Shown piece by piece: positions 1-14,800 of a DNA stretch of 64,000 nucleotides. Numbering within the stretch: position 1 is the stretch's first letter; each line of letters begins with the position of its first letter. The notes beneath the pieces are model-generated. The model saw only the letters and a program-made list of their open reading frames with translations. It searched no databases and was not told the origin of the DNA. The stretch comes from Morinoia aosen (lineage: Eukaryota; Arthropoda; Malacostraca; Amphipoda; Talitridae), in the NCBI GenBank assembly GCA_030386875.1, contig CM059575.1, positions 46,840,859 through 46,904,858 of the forward strand, given 5' to 3'. Made by a program: the position numbers and the translations under genes.

Positions 1-428
1 TTATATTATATGATCATTATATACATATAAATTATGTATGTGACATAAACATACAAATCATTGGTATATTTTTGTGCATTACATTGGCATTTCTAATTAG
101 CCTTGAAACTGCAATTAATTGCATTTATGATGGAAATTGCAGTAAATTTTTACAGTTTTTATTCGTTATTAGGGCGAAGCAGCTATAGAACTTAAATAGC
201 CTTTTGTAACCTGCCGGAGTTCTTATTATTTTGTCACCATGCCTGAATTCCTGTTTTTATGACTAATAAATTAAATTGGATTTCCACAGATTTCTGATTG
301 AACATTTATTTAAAGTTCATTACTCAGATGAAAATATTTTCCTTCGGAGTTTAAGCTTGTTCTTATTGAATGCACATAATATCTATATTTGCACACATAA
401 ATGTACATATTTATATAAATGTGTATAT

Positions 429-497
429 GTATACAGAAATTAATTTTTTATGTATACAGAAATTAATTTTTTATGTATACAGAAATACATTTTTTAT
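429..497. repeat. 23-bp AT-rich tandem repeat, 3 copies
   Basis: Three head-to-tail copies begin at 429, 452 and 475. Each begins GTATACAGAAAT and ends in a T-run. The first two are identical and the third has two changes near its middle. This is a simple minisatellite with no evidence of function. Confidence 0.9.
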
Positions 498-3400
498 GTG
501 TACATATATCTTCAAGTATATATATATATAAATAAGAAGAAACATTAAAATTAAAACTTCAGATGAGGCCTCGTTGTATGTACTTGTTTTCATCTCCCTG
601 TTGAGTTACATTGACGGTTAGCAGTGCAAATATGTGATGAAAAGCTTATCAATTTACATTTATTAATATGAACTTGAATTCGTTGGTTTAAATATGTGTT
701 AGATTGATTCGAATTCGAGTTTGATTAATTTGAAGCAGAAGTTAATAGGTTTGAATTTGACTTCGGTAAATTTTAACGTGAGTTGGTTTTAACTTGTTAA
801 GCTTGAAAGTTGTAAGCCACTTGTGACCAGTTGGTTCTGGTTGCTGATAAGGAGTAACTGTGTAGCCTAGAAATAAGTTGATATTCATGCTCTCCGAGAA
901 ATGCAGATGATGCGATCAACCAAAATTTTGATGGAAATATTTTTCAGCAGGAAATATTTTTCGAATAATTTACTCTCACAGCAGACGTAATCCATTTTAC
1001 AGCCTGTGTAACCAATGTCAGTTGGGCGAAAATGAACTTAAACTTCTTCCTAAGTATTAGTGGAATGTTCCAATCACATTCAATGCGAAGAAGAAGTTGA
1101 ATATCTACTGTACTATAACTATGAGAAAGTACTGAAATATCTCCGATCTCATTACTGAGAGCATAGATGGAATTTTATACTGCGTCATTTACAGAAAGCC
1201 TTAAGAAAGCGATGATAAACAACCTAAAAATATACAAGACCATAAAAATACAATGCAATACAATACAATTACTTCATAAATGTTTGTTTGCGAAATGTAG
1301 CTGTATGCGATTGTTCCGCATGTGAATAAAATTAACGTTTTTTCTTCCATGTCCCCTCAGGGAGATACAACTATTGTATGTGTGAGAATTTGCACTCCCT
1401 TGGGGAAAACATGAGGTTCTATGCTAACGGTCAAGTTGGTGTTATTTTTGTTGAAATGAATTGTTTTTCATAATACTAATGACCATCTTTTTCTGTTCAC
1501 TGTTGCCTATTTTTTCCGACCTATCACTTTCTTCTTCAACTTTCAGCTTGTTTCATAAACTTATTTTTTAATGTTTCTATATATATATATATAGAAGCGA
1601 AAAGAAGGTTTCGAACTCACTCATCTAAGAAGGCATCGACTGGGATGGATTTGATGTACTGCGAAAACAAATAGATCATACAGGTGGCCCTTTGAGACTA
1701 GACTGTGTTTAAGGGCAAAGACTCTGGATGGGCCATCGTGACACTTTTCCAATATCGAGCACAGTGTATGGCGCATGGTTGACTCTCGCCACTTTCATCG
1801 TGTTCCACATATTATTGCCTAAGTTAATGCTTGCTCAGACTTTCATGCGTTTCTGGATATGTATCATATGCACATTATGAGAGCTGTGGATATTATTGAG
1901 ACTACCGGTTATGATTGCGTTTATTCTGGGCCAACGTACGACGCTCTAATTAAGATGGTTGAACACTAAACTTACCAGTGCTGTGACCGATAAAATGGTC
2001 ATTAACTTTTCAACCTGCATCTAGATACAGGCACAAACTAACCTGAATTCAAAGTTGAGGTTAAGCGTTTAATGTTTTGGAAGCGAACTCATCTTGTACA
2101 TTTGTAGATAAATGCTTCGAATAAAATACTAAGGGGCTTGTGAGGGCCGCTTGAGAAACTCGCGCTGGCGACCAGCAGTGCACTGCGATGAGGGAACTTG
2201 TCCTAGAAGACCAGCAGGTGTCCTCTAATCCGATTAGAACAGAAGCAGCTCCCGGTTGAATTTCAACGAGAAACTTATTGGATTGCATTTTAACGTTTTT
2301 CCATCAAATAGTTGAGCTGTGTAAGTCCCTGATATTTGTAGAGTCATCTTTTTGGAAGAATGTTTCCTTCTGAATTACTTCCGAAAAAAACACGGTTGTT
2401 ATCCATTTGCTCGGCTACTCGCTGCTGTAAATAATTCGCTTACTTCAAACCGCTTACTTAGAGAAGTAGGGTGAAGGAACAGGTGACAGAACTGAATCGT
2501 TTGCGTTATTTACCTGTATCGAAAAAACAGTTTCGTCGGATTTTTAAACAACCAAATTTATAAATCTTAATGACAGTGATAGAGATGGTTAAGAGACGCT
2601 TAAAAAAGCTTTCGTCGAGTACGAAAGCCAATGCATTCGAGGGTTATTACACAAATTCAAATTAAGAATCAACCATCAATCTTTTTCTCAATATGAGTTC
2701 CACTTCTATAGTGCGTATCCAGTTCTAGTACGTATAATGCGACAAATACTCCATACTCCCTGCCATCAAACCTACTGCACTCAGAACAATGAGAAATATT
2801 TTTGGTACACTCATGCACTTTTAGATCAAAATTTTCCGATTCACGAATGTGTGCCATAAATGCGTTGTGGCACATTTTTCTGTGTGACTACGCGACTTAT
2901 AAAGGCGTGCTACGTATCACACACCTTGAGTAATTCTACGGCAATATGAAACAAATTTCATTTCTCAGTCTCGAATTAACGCATTGACAAACTGAAAAGC
3001 TTAATATTTAAATAAAAGGCGCAAAATTTTGAATTTTTGGGAAAGATTCCTGAGTTCAAAAATATTGCGTATCAATTTTTTGTACGTAAAGTTTCCCACG
3101 TGCAATAAATGAATATGTTGTATAGCTTTCTCAATTGCTTGAACATGAAGTCATGAGTGACACACGCAGATGTATCCAAGTTTTTTAAATTAATAAAAAG
3201 TTTAATGGCAGATCGAAAAGAACAAATTCAGTCATACATTCTTACGTTGAAAAAAAAGCGCTTATTTGTTGATTTAAATTTGAATTTAAGTTGCTGTGTT
3301 TGTGATATGATACCAATAATAATTAGCATGTGATCAAGACGCTCACTAGAAAAATCATTCTGCATCTAGAACCAACTTAATTCAACAGGTTCACCATCAG

Positions 3401-5376
3401 TTTTTATATTTTATTCAGTTTTTATTTTCAAGCTCGAGAACTTCAGAGTATGCCATCGTGAGAATTTTTTAAAGCCCAAATTTTGTTCAATTAGTTCTCT
3501 TTTCCTCTGTGGTATAAAAGTAATTTCGTATCTTTTAACCTTTTATAGTCAGGTAAAATCTCTAAGTTATCTTCACATTCACTTTTTGCAATCGTTTACC
3601 GAACGGTCACATTTTTTCTTACAATCTGCAAACTTTTACATGACTCAACTGCATTTTGAAAATTTTAAGGTCGCATTTTCTCATAACTTCACTCGTTTTC
3701 TTGTCATCGTAGTGCAATAGTACCGTGCAATTATGTATTCTCTTAAATTGTGCGGGGAGATCGTGTCCTAGAATCAGTGCCTCTTCATTCTTTTTACTTC
3801 CATTAAATACTTCTCAGTTTTCAGTATGTATGGTATTCAAATGAACAGCAACAAAAAAAGCTTGCTGACATAATTCAGTTTTGACGGTTCTGAAGCTGAT
3901 CGTCTCAAATCCAAGGGCGTGTTGGATGGGTGGGCTCTAATTTTTTGCGTTGAAGCCTGGTCGAAATATCATGAATGCTATTTTGTCATCAGACACTTCA
4001 ATGTTTTCAGTATTAATTTACCAATGCTGAATTTTTTACCTGTCTCGAACGTACTCGCATGAATATTCCCTCTATATGTGCTACTGCAGGAATATATGCT
4101 AACAAATTATTGTAGGTTTTCAGTAAATCGCAGTGCATATATGACACGCCTACTGAAAACTGAAGTGTCCATCTCAAAGGCGGAAACGACAGATCTGTGA
4201 TGAAGCTAATTAGATTATAATTTTTTCACGAGACTTTCCGTTGGTGTCGACGGTATTTTCTTAGCATCATGTTTTTTACCGCATTCTGAGTCACTACGTC
4301 AGAGACATGAGTCGTTTTCCGTTTAAGCCCGAAAGCATTATGCGTGTCTATGGTGCTTGTAGTTATTTTCAACCTCAATTTGATTTTAAAAAGAGCTTGA
4401 CCAGTGCCTAACCGCTTAGTCAAGCCTAATTCATGAATGACTTTCTTCATAAATTTAACAAGTAAACTATGACATTCATTTTTTCGAAAGCATACATAGT
4501 GAGATGTATTAAAATAAGCTTGAAGTTCTGGTAAATGAGAACATAAGCATCGATAAAGAATAAATCTTGAAAAGCATAACGTGAAGTTAATAAACAAGAA
4601 AAGGCATTTGCGTGTGTACGCGGTGTTTATGGTTGGCTTAAAGGTCAAGTAGACTAATAGATTTAATTTTCTTTTAAACCTAATTAGATAAGAGTCATTA
4701 CTGTTAAACGATCGTTACACTTTTCAAATAGAAGACACTAATTTTCATTTTTTCATATATTTAATTTCATAATTTGAATTTGTGTGATGTGGTGCTCAAT
4801 TTCTTGTTCGATTTGCTGTTTTCTTCCCTGATTGTATCCACGTAAAAACTGATAGAATTAGCCAAGCCCAAATACACCGTGACTAACCTGTTTGGAGTAA
4901 CTTCAATTCAGGAGAGCAGCTGTGGTTATATTACGCGGTGAAACTCGGTAATATGGATATCACTCTGCAGGATCTCTGAATTTTTGTTTTGTAGAGTCAC
5001 ACTACAGTCTGTCACTGAATGTCTTTTCAAATTACTACAAATGATTCAAAATTCAGATGTAAAAAGTATTTAGTTAGGACTAAATACTTTTCGAAAATGT
5101 TTGGAAAATGTTTCGTCCGCATCAGTTGGACGCGGAGTTATCAGTTAAGAAGTGTTACCTTGCGTGGTTACATGGCTAGAAAATACCATGTTTTAATCTA
5201 CAAGGAACACTAAAATAAATAAAAACACTATTTTGTAACACCTAAGTGCATTTGAGGTTTGTTCCAAAACCGAGACACGGAGATGCATCAGCAATGAGAC
5301 ACTAAAGAATAGAATGCATACCAGTGTCTCCAGACCCGATTTAGAGATGCTCCAGTATCTCATTAATTATGCTATC

Positions 5377-5398
5377 AGTGTCTCATCGATGAGACACT
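5377..5398. repeat. Perfect 22-bp palindrome with surrounding GAGACAC copies
   Basis: The left half-site AGTGTCTCATC is followed directly by its exact reverse complement. The core GAGACAC/GTGTCTC recurs in both orientations within about 150 bp (near 5273, 5297, 5331, 5378 and 5391, with a partial copy near 5424). It could be a dimeric protein-binding site or a palindrome arising from local inverted duplication. The sequence shows the symmetry only. Confidence 0.75.
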
Positions 5399-5542
5399 TG
5401 GGCTTCAGTTTGATGCATTTATAACTGGTGTCTAACTGAAAACTCTACGGATATTAAGCGTAGCATTGCACTACCTTCCAAGGTTGACGCTCCTATAGCC
5501 TGCAGTTTCACTGTTAATTAGAAACGTTTTCGAAAGTCATAG

Positions 5543-5670
5543 GGAGAGCAGCGGCAGATACTGCTGGGCTGGAGAGCAGCGGCAGATACTGCTGGGCTGG
5601 AGAGCAGCGGCAGATACTGCTGGGCTGGAGAGCAGCAGCAGATACTGCTGGGCTGGAGAGCAGCGGCAGA
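5543..5670. repeat. 28-bp GC-rich minisatellite, ~4.5 copies
   Basis: Units start at 5543, 5571, 5599 and 5627, with a partial fifth after 5655. Each begins GGAGAGCAGC and contains CAGATACTGCTGGGCT. One copy has a single change (CAGCAGCAG instead of CAGCGGCAG). The array is much richer in GC than its surroundings. A minus-strand frame across it (5537-5788) is a by-product of the repeat and is not called as a gene. Confidence 0.95.
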
Positions 5671-8600
5671 AGAGGCGGTGCTCACCAGTTGCAAGACCTG
5701 CTAATACTGCCCTCGCCATTTGCTTCCATTCGACTAAGTGCGGAAGCGGTCTTACACTAGCTTCTACTTTAGTTACTAAGGGTAACACTCTAAGTAGACG
5801 TCACGACATTTGTAACAGAAATTAAATTGGTAAATCGTACATTTACTGAACACTTGATATTGATATTACAGTGGTATTACACTGGTAATGTCAATAAAAC
5901 TATAGGCGCAAAAATTAACCTTTAATTTTGTTAAAAGGCTTAATGCAAATTTATTGACCTTTAATCCGTTTCATAACATTTTGACCTTTCCGGATGCCCG
6001 TAGTGAAACGTATGAATATCTTTTGTGAATAAAGTTGTGTTTTGAACTCGTGTTGTTCAGTATGCACGCTGAAGCCTTCGGACAAACTAATCGCACTTCA
6101 TACGAGATCTCAATTCGACGTCCGCTCTTATACCGACAGCGAAGTGTGTGAAATCTCAGTACACTTAGTTGATTTTATAGTTCTATCTTCCAAACTGCGC
6201 CTCATAAGATTCGGCATGTTGAAATCGTAGTTCATTTTGAAGAGTAGGTTAATTTTGAATAATATGCTTCCTTTTCGTCGCAATTAGTGTAGTGTTCGCG
6301 TTGTTCTCTCATTTCAAATTATTCCTTTCTTCTCCCCTCATGATTTTATTTGTTATTGTATAGATTTATGTAACTTTATGGTTTACCATCCATCTTTCGT
6401 GATTCTACACTACTTGAATGAATTGAAATGATCGAAACGTTTCTAATTTCGATAAATTATGCCTTCATAAATGTGAAGGTGATTTGGCATGATTTTTATT
6501 CAAATTATAACTTCTATAAGGTAAGACACAAATATCCACTAGTAATTCCAGTGAATTAACTAAATAACTTTGTGTCCGTGTATGTTTATTTAATGCTTAC
6601 ATTGGGGAAGCAATATTCATGCTAATGTCCCAATTTAATCAGAAATATCAGTGATGTGGGAATCTGGCGGTAATTGTTCAGTGATAAAGTTTTCTTCCTA
6701 ATCCTAATCTGTAGCATTATGCTGGATCATGAGAGTAGGTGCTTTTTTATTTTTTTTTTACTTTTTAAAATGTAGCTTTTTTGCGTCATTTTTACATTTT
6801 CAAAAATGGTAAAGAGACAACGAGCATATTAAAGCTTATAGGAATTCAGAGTTTAAGTAAAAAGGAGAAGAAAACACACTCAAACTTAATAACATAATAG
6901 TAATCTTCGAAATATACACAGCGCTTATCGTTCAAGTAATCACATAATGGGCTTAAGGGTATAATTTTCATCGTACTACAGGGTACACAGAATAGTAAAA
7001 TCGCGTGAGTTCTGCTGGGTGTCAATGAAAATATTTAACACTCACGTTTGTGTGTCATGTATAATAATTTTCCGAAAATATGAAATAATGAATTTCTGAC
7101 ATATTCGTTTTACAATATAACATTTGTAATGAGAGAAGTAAAAGATAGCATCAGCTAAAGATGCAACAATTCCTCCCCTTCATTACATGATATAGCAACA
7201 AAACTTAGATTTTAATTACATGACAAGGGAATACGCAAGCAAGAGAGAAAATAGAAAAAAGTGCCAAGAGGAACGGGTAAGTTGAAGTACACGACTAGTG
7301 TATACATTCACCAGAGCACTGGGAGCTCATTTAGGAAGGCGTAGAGTATGTATTCAGCCATCTCACCAACACCGGAACACAGAGTACGAAGGCAAAAAGA
7401 AATAAAGGAAAAAAATTAGTCTGACAAAGAAGTATTCAACTTAGATTGTCGGTTCTTCAATTCCGACATGACGAATTATTTAGTTTATAACCTATCTCAT
7501 TTTCAGGGCGAAAAAGCTTCGCAGTTTTGGATTTTTTAACTTCGAAGTGCTAAATTTATTCAAGTCCCTCTTTCTAGCCCTATTTAGGACCGAGTTAAAT
7601 GATGATAAACATATGGGAGAACAGAAATGAATTTTTGTATATATGAAACCTCATTACTTAATCATTCGTTCGTTAGTACGTTCATGAATAATCTTTTGAT
7701 ATTCATGATTGACTTTCACTGTCAATGGTAATTTATTTTGCGATAGTTCCTATTTTAAATTGTAGCGTAAATTTCTCCATTTCACCATTTTCTCACAACA
7801 GCTATGAGCGACCTAACACATAGCTACACAGATACATTTTTTCGGTATTTTTCCTTCCAAATGAATGACATGAAAAACATAAGTAGTAAACGTGAAGACT
7901 TTGCGAAAAAACATTCCATCAGAGTAGTGCTGGTTCCCCGGATAGGACATCCTAAATTTTAAAATTTATCGACATAAGAGTTTAGAAACTCATTAAAAAT
8001 AGTTTTTTGTAGCTATGCTGATGATAATAACGGCGACAACGTGAAGTAATCGATGCTCGAACACGACTTAACGGTTCCATCTTGTTTCTTGTGAGGACTC
8101 TCAGTAAGGGGATACGAAAGCTAATTTTTTGAAATTGTTTCACAAGAATAATTTACCTTTTGTAAAATTATATTAAGGTGATCGCATAAACGTTAATTTT
8201 GAAGTAGAAAAAAATTTTGCATCCACAGTCACGTGTGTTTTTCTTTGCTGTTAGCCTTTAATCCAAATTAAAAAAGCGCGGTATCTTGGTATTACCTGTT
8301 GAAGCTGATAAGAACGTAACTAACCTGACCGTAAAAATAATAAATAGAGTAACGAATATCACAGAAGAGTTTATTAGCTTAACAGTCATGATCGACGAAA
8401 TAAATGTCTCTCAGTATTTATTGGAGAGCATTGAATAAATTCTAAAGAGTTCAAAACGAGCGACATATTATTCCATAAGGAATCAGATTTTTACAAATGA
8501 GTTGAAAAGCACTGGTATGCCCCGAAAACCGATTGAAGCTATATAGCATCACCCGAAAATTATGTTCGTTAACGTTGTAGATATTGTACCGCCGACAATT

Positions 8601-11264
8601 ATTTAATACCGCATGCTACTATCACAGATGAAATATTACAACGAAAAAATGAAACTCAAATGAATGTGCGAATGTGTTTTCTTATACCATTGTTAGCAAC
8701 AGTAAAGCGCAAAGAGGTCTTCGCTAATGCTTTTGAAGGCATAAATTTGAATGCAGATTTCAGTTATATGGGATCAACGAATTTCCAGCTGTGATTTGCT
8801 TTAAACCAGGATTTGAACAGAATAAAAAGCTGGAACGCTTCGCATGGGAGATGTCAAAGAATAACGACAGGGTAATTTTCCATGGACTCGCATCCCAATA
8901 ATTACAAAATTCACATCTCTCTTCTGCGCTGGAATTACAGGGTCATTCTGTTATTTTTGTATCACTTCTTTTTGCGCTTGAAGCCGTTGCATCTTTAACA
9001 ACACTATCTGGTTCTTTTTTGAAGTAACTTACTACTTGAGGCGAATGTTACATGATGCATACAAGTACGAGTATTTGCATCTAAACTCCAGTGACGAACA
9101 TCCTAGTCCCGATGTCTTCAAGGCTGGAAACGAAATAACTTGCTGCACACCTACAAAATTCTGTCTCCATTTGAAGAAGATTTGAACACTTTTAAGCCGC
9201 AAGAACTAATTGTTAAATAAGAAGAATTTTAGAAATAAATCATTAGATACAGTCAGCCATTGGAGTTGAGACAAATTTAATTTAGAAATTCTGATGATAT
9301 TTTGGCAGAGTAAAGCCCAGCTAGAGCAGGTTGATATTTCTTGAAGAAACCGATGTTAACTTTTTGCATGATATTAGAAGAGATTGCTGGAGATCCTTAG
9401 TTAGTTGTGACTCCACGGCCTTTATAGCTAATACCATTGATAGTGTTGCGGTAACCAAGGTTATTGAGGGATCGATGATAAAAGTTGAGGTTGATGACAC
9501 GAGGCATTTAGAAAGCTTTCCACCTATTGGGTTGAAGTGCTTCATAAAAACGTGTTTTAAAAGTGTTTGAATAAGTGGTTAAATTATTACCAATAAATAT
9601 TCAACAACTACTCTTTGTGAACATGGAAGTTGCAAAAGAGCCATGCATGTTCGCCTGGCTGTGAATTGCTCCTGATTGAATAAGAAATGGCAAGGAATAT
9701 TGTAGGCGAGGAGGTGGCGTGAGTCAGCAGCTCAGCCCTGACTCAATTCTCGTCAGGTAATTAAGGTGAGATCCGTTGAGCCTGTCCAGGCTATGACGGT
9801 CCATTGTATGGGATTTCCCAATTCTCGAAGCCTATTTTCCTCAACGTGCACAATAGACTTCATGCGCCAGGGCGACCTTCGGTTTTCCGCGATAATTATA
9901 CTTCAGTTTGTGAGCTTGTTATTTTCTCGCCATCCTTCGCACGGAAGTAGAATAGATGGCCCACTAACACGTCTCTTAAATCGTTTCTTGGTCTGCCCCG
10001 TATTTTCTTAACACTCCAGATATGTTCGGTAAACGTTGGTTAACTTATTTTCTTATTTTAAGATATTTTCTTCGTAATGTAAAGTGGTGCAATTTTTGGC
10101 TGGAAATTAAATTTTACTTTCAGTTAAATTGTGAACCAGTTACATGCATGCCTTCCTCGATCTGAGTTTTATTTAGGGTACGCCGTGATCACACTTGGAA
10201 AACAAGATTTGTTGGGTGTTTGTTTCAACACTGATTGACAGGAACTCATCACGAGAGTTTCGCTTTTGAATATTTCGATTAATTAGCTATTTATTTCAAA
10301 ATAATAAAACTGAAATGAGAAGTTGTGAACCTGTGACAATTAAATTCTTACCAATTTTTTGCTAAGAACGATGCAGATTTGTTCACAGCAAATGAATGCA
10401 TCCGTAGCAAATTTTCTGTCATGATTAGAAAGCAAATTTTTCAACTTCTGATGCAAAGATATTTTATAAATTATGCACGGCCCCACACGTGCATTCTTTA
10501 TCCTTCCCGGGAATTAAAGAATATTCATTTGATGAATCAAATCACGTTATTCTCGTGCTTAAATAGAAAGTATGTGAGGAACCTCGGAAAAGTGTGAACT
10601 GCTGTCCAATTAATCAGCATACATGAACTTCGATAGAGAACACAAATCTTATGAGAACGCAGTCGATGGAAGACGAGTCGGAGGATTTCAATTGATTTTA
10701 GCGTCGGGTGTTGGGTGCTGCTGTGACATTGAGGTAGTAATTTAAGACGCTCAGCATAAATATAATGAGTCAATAATATTGATGGGGATTCCGCCATCTG
10801 GCCCTCAAGGTACTCGATACTAACTAGTGGGCCAATAATGAATGCGAGCAAGATCTGGGAGATCATAAATTATGGTAATGATTCAAAACGCGCCCAAGAT
10901 CTCGCAGGAAAAATTAGGAAGTATAATTTTTTGGAAAGTGATGACAGAAAGACGAAATTAGCGTCATTGAACGAAAGAACGCTGTCTTGACCGAGATAAA
11001 CTGAATACAAGGCTGGAATTTCATGAGATCTGTGGTAAAAAATATTTATATGATCAGAAATGCCACTAATGAAGTGCGAATGATGTTAAATATTTTTTCC
11101 GCCTTATTTGATCGAACCGTTAATTCAGTAATCAGCACGCTCTGAAATAATTGCGAGTGATTATTATGGATTCTTGGAAAACCAGCTCTCTCAAATAAGT
11201 TGCTATTACCGCTTAAATCCGCATCAGTCAGATTCAGGGTCATTTGCCATTGTTTTTTATCCGC

Positions 11265-11308
11265 TTATGCGACGCTAACGAAAGCGGATATGCGACGCTA
11301 ACGAAAGG
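11265..11308. repeat. Two-copy 23-bp tandem duplication
   Basis: The string ATGCGACGCTAACGAAAG occurs twice, 23 bp apart. It is a small local duplication with no other signal. Confidence 0.8.
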
Positions 11309-11772
11309 TTGATACGTTCGCAACCGGAGCTGCTCTATTACGACTTTTGCTTCATTTCTACAAGATAATCAAGTCCTATAAAATGTTTTGCGAGATTAAA
11401 TTTCTGAGCTCATATTAACAATATGAAAGTTAAATAGTGTTGTCTCTTTTAAACAAGAATGCTGACACGAGACTAGACGTTTGAAATTTTGTTGTTTTGT
11501 TGTGTAAGTATTTCGAATACGCCGACACTGTTTGTCTAGCGTCAGTCAAGAAAAGCGACGCCGAAGAGAAGTTAGTGACGCTGACGTTAAAAATATAAAA
11601 TACAGCATTAGAGCAATAATCCCCGGGTTCTTGCAACCAGTGTTTAAAACATCTGGACAATCTATAGAGTTAATTAACTGCAAGAATGTATAATACGATT
11701 TACGAACATCTGTATTTGCTTCCCTTCTATTTTCTCCATTTCAATAAATGCGATAAATTTAAATTCCTCGTG

Positions 11773-11773
<1 letters not shown>

Positions 11774-11806
<33 letters not shown>
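11774..11806. repeat. (TA)n microsatellite
   Basis: An uninterrupted TA dinucleotide run of about 33 bp. Shorter TA runs occur near 519, 1580 and 54247. Confidence 0.95.
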
Positions 11807-11808
<2 letters not shown>

Positions 11809-14800
11809 CTCAAACGGGTGCACTGTTGAAGTTCTTGAAAATCACGGAGCTGCTACGGAAGTTACTTGAGTTGAAAAATTTAAACCCAAATATAAAGAAG
11901 TAGTTCAGGTATTTGTTTGCAACACATTTTATTCTAATAACTCAGAACCAAAGTGTCACTCATCAGCTTAGCTATTTTTGACTAAATAAACGCACTTGAG
12001 TCCAACATTTCAGCAGTTTAAAAAAAAACTCCTGGAAGTGTGCGTCGTAGACTCACACGTAAAGTTGCGGTTTGTACCATGCCAAACACGAGAGAAATTC
12101 GACGGAGGTCTATTCACATTGAAACATATTTCAAAAAGCCAGGAACATGGTTCATTGGGAAACAAATGCAATTATAAATAAAATCTACGAGCGTTTCTAA
12201 GAATTATTGTCCTCTTTGATCTGTTATGTATACGGTAAATACCCGAATCACTCGTTTTTGAGCAGCATTGTTCTAACTTCTAACGCTATTTTTAAATAAT
12301 CAATCATTCGTTTAGTTTTGGATACTGGAACCATAATTTGCGAAAGATGTCAGTTTGAACATTCATGCTGTACCGTATTTTTCCAAATACTGCAAATCTT
12401 TGGCATTATCTCAGCAATACGATGTGAACGTGGTATTTCAGGAATTGGATAATGCGTAGAAAGGCTTTCAATGCAAAATAGTACTTGTATAACAGTTAAA
12501 GGTCAACACAAAAATTTAACCTATCTGTTTCTGAAGTAGTGAGTTTTGTTGCCTATTGCACAGCTCTTGTTTTAGGTTGTTTGCTTTCGGATTCTCAAGC
12601 GGCTGATGGATCAGCGGCAAGTCTAGAGTCTATCATGATCTCCGTGTTCAAAAGTTCAGAAGCTCTGTTCAACTTTCTATCAGATTATCTGTTGTTATTG
12701 TCATTCCTAATTATCTACAATTCAGGTAACGAGAGTGGGCTTTTCACATTTTCATTCACACGACTAATTTGAATTTTTTTTTGCTCTAGAGTGGATTTAT
12801 TTTTCAGATGGTGGGCACAATTTTGTTCAAGATGCTACTCAAGCCTAGGAATACTACTCATGAAGAAATAAATTTGTGGAGAACTTTCAGTTAAACAGGA
12901 ACATATGAGGCGAGGAGGTGGGGCAAAAATTTTGCAACACAAGATTATAGCTGGGATTTTTTGGCTCCTGCTAGACCAAGAAAATATGAAATAGGAAAAA
13001 GAAGGCCCGATGATCTACGAACTACACAAATTTAGGGTAGAGTCTCAATTTTTGCGAAGCTGAATAAGTGGCAGAGTTCTCGCGAGGTGCATTTACAACA
13101 GGTGACAGCACTGAGGCAGTTCAAACACCTAGCTCATGTCGCTCATTCTGCGCTGTTGAAAATTACATTTTCTTTTTCTTAATCAATTACTTGATAAGAT
13201 GTGATTCTGAAAAACAAAATTTATAATCTGACGATAATTGCCGACATTTCTGAAACCGAGTTTGCAGTTGAAGTTTCAGAATATTGCTTAATTCTCCTAG
13301 TAAATACGTTGCTCATTGTAGTAACATCGTTGAAAAATAAATCGAAAACCAATACTCGACCCAACCAATGAAACAAATGGCATCGTTCTGCTCATTCTTA
13401 TAACATTCGGCGCATCCTTTCACCGTGTGTTATTTTTCATTATTTCATAGCATCAGCAAATCCAACCTTGTCTAAGAATGCCCTTCTCACTCTGTGAACT
13501 AAGTTTTCACTCAAAAGATTCTGATACACAACTGCTCGAGAAAAGAACTAAGAACATTTGCGTGATAAATATATGTATGCTTCTGGTGAATGCTCGCGCA
13601 GCGCACTGCATGCGAGAGTTGCTACTTTGTACCGATAGTCAACTTAAGGCAAGCGCTGCGAATCCAGGCAAGAAGATTTTTTTGCAACTTAATCCACCAT
13701 CTGGAAATATCTTGTCAAAAAGATGACATGGAAGTACCATGAGGAGGGAGAGTCCAGCTATAATTAATAATTCAGAAAATACTCCTCTGACTTAGACGAC
13801 AAAGGTGAGTTGCATGCATCCTTTCTCTGAAAAATTAATGTTGAATTATTCCTTAATCTTATTTTATGTACACATTGTTAGCTGCGAACGACACGAAGCT
13901 ATTTTTGATTTTCAGGGAATTATTTTCAGGAGCTTGAACACAATTAATACGAGTGAAGGTTTCTCGAGGAGGTAATTTGAGAGAATGATGGCAAAACTGT
14001 TCAATTTGATTCTGTCAAATTGTTACCTCGCTTAAAAAATACGAGCGCTTCAAATGTCCCAAGATAAATGATGAGTATCGAATCAGATCAATAAGAATTA
14101 AAAAAAGAATTAGGTGTGAAACAAGCAGAGGTTTATTTTTCAGCAGGTGACCAGTTGCCACATAATAACACAAAGTCCTCATATCGCATCAAAGAATCAC
14201 TTGGAAGCGCAGTCAGGTGGTGTTGAAAATTAATGTTGTGACTAGAAAAATGTTGAAAAGGTAAAAACTACGACATTAACATTTACGCTTTGAGTAAAAC
14301 CTAAATTTAAATAATTCAGTTTCAAACGGATCAAACCGCTGTGCATTCATGTACCTCAAGCGGCCAAAAATAGCTCCTGAGGACTGTATGTGAAATTCGA
14401 CCCAAGCAACAAGACAGCAGGATGTGTGAATATATCCAATCCAACCTTGCTTGTTCCTGAATAGCAAAGTAAATTTTCCTTCTAAAGTATTTCCCTGAGA
14501 AATGTAGCGGCATCTATAATGTTAATCAGCAACACCGATGCATGAACATGATGTTCTTCAACCATCATCACACTTACGGACAGATCTTTGCAGATACAAC
14601 CATCATCAGGTAAATATTTACTGTCGTTCGTACAAAAACTGTTCAATGCTCATTACTTATATAAATTTGTATATCCACTAAATATTGTTCGTGATATTTT
14701 GTACGATTCGTTGTCACAGGTCCATTTTACAATGAATATTATAACAAACCAAAATTTCATAAACTCACGAATCAGTAAAGCAGTTAAAAATAAAAATTGC

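Noticed and set aside
1810-1968. Short plus-strand frame with a protein-like composition (about 49 codons, ending ALIKMVEH)
   Set aside because: Too short, interrupted upstream, no family recognised; could be an old gene or element remnant but I cannot support it.
4226-4648. 140-codon minus-strand frame
   Set aside because: The longest frame in the left intergenic region, but no recognisable domain, no splice context and no GC rise. Left as a probable chance frame.
6430-6450. GATCGAAACGTTTC resembling the end of a hammerhead motif
   Set aside because: No CUGA-type half or stem nearby, so no reason to call an element.
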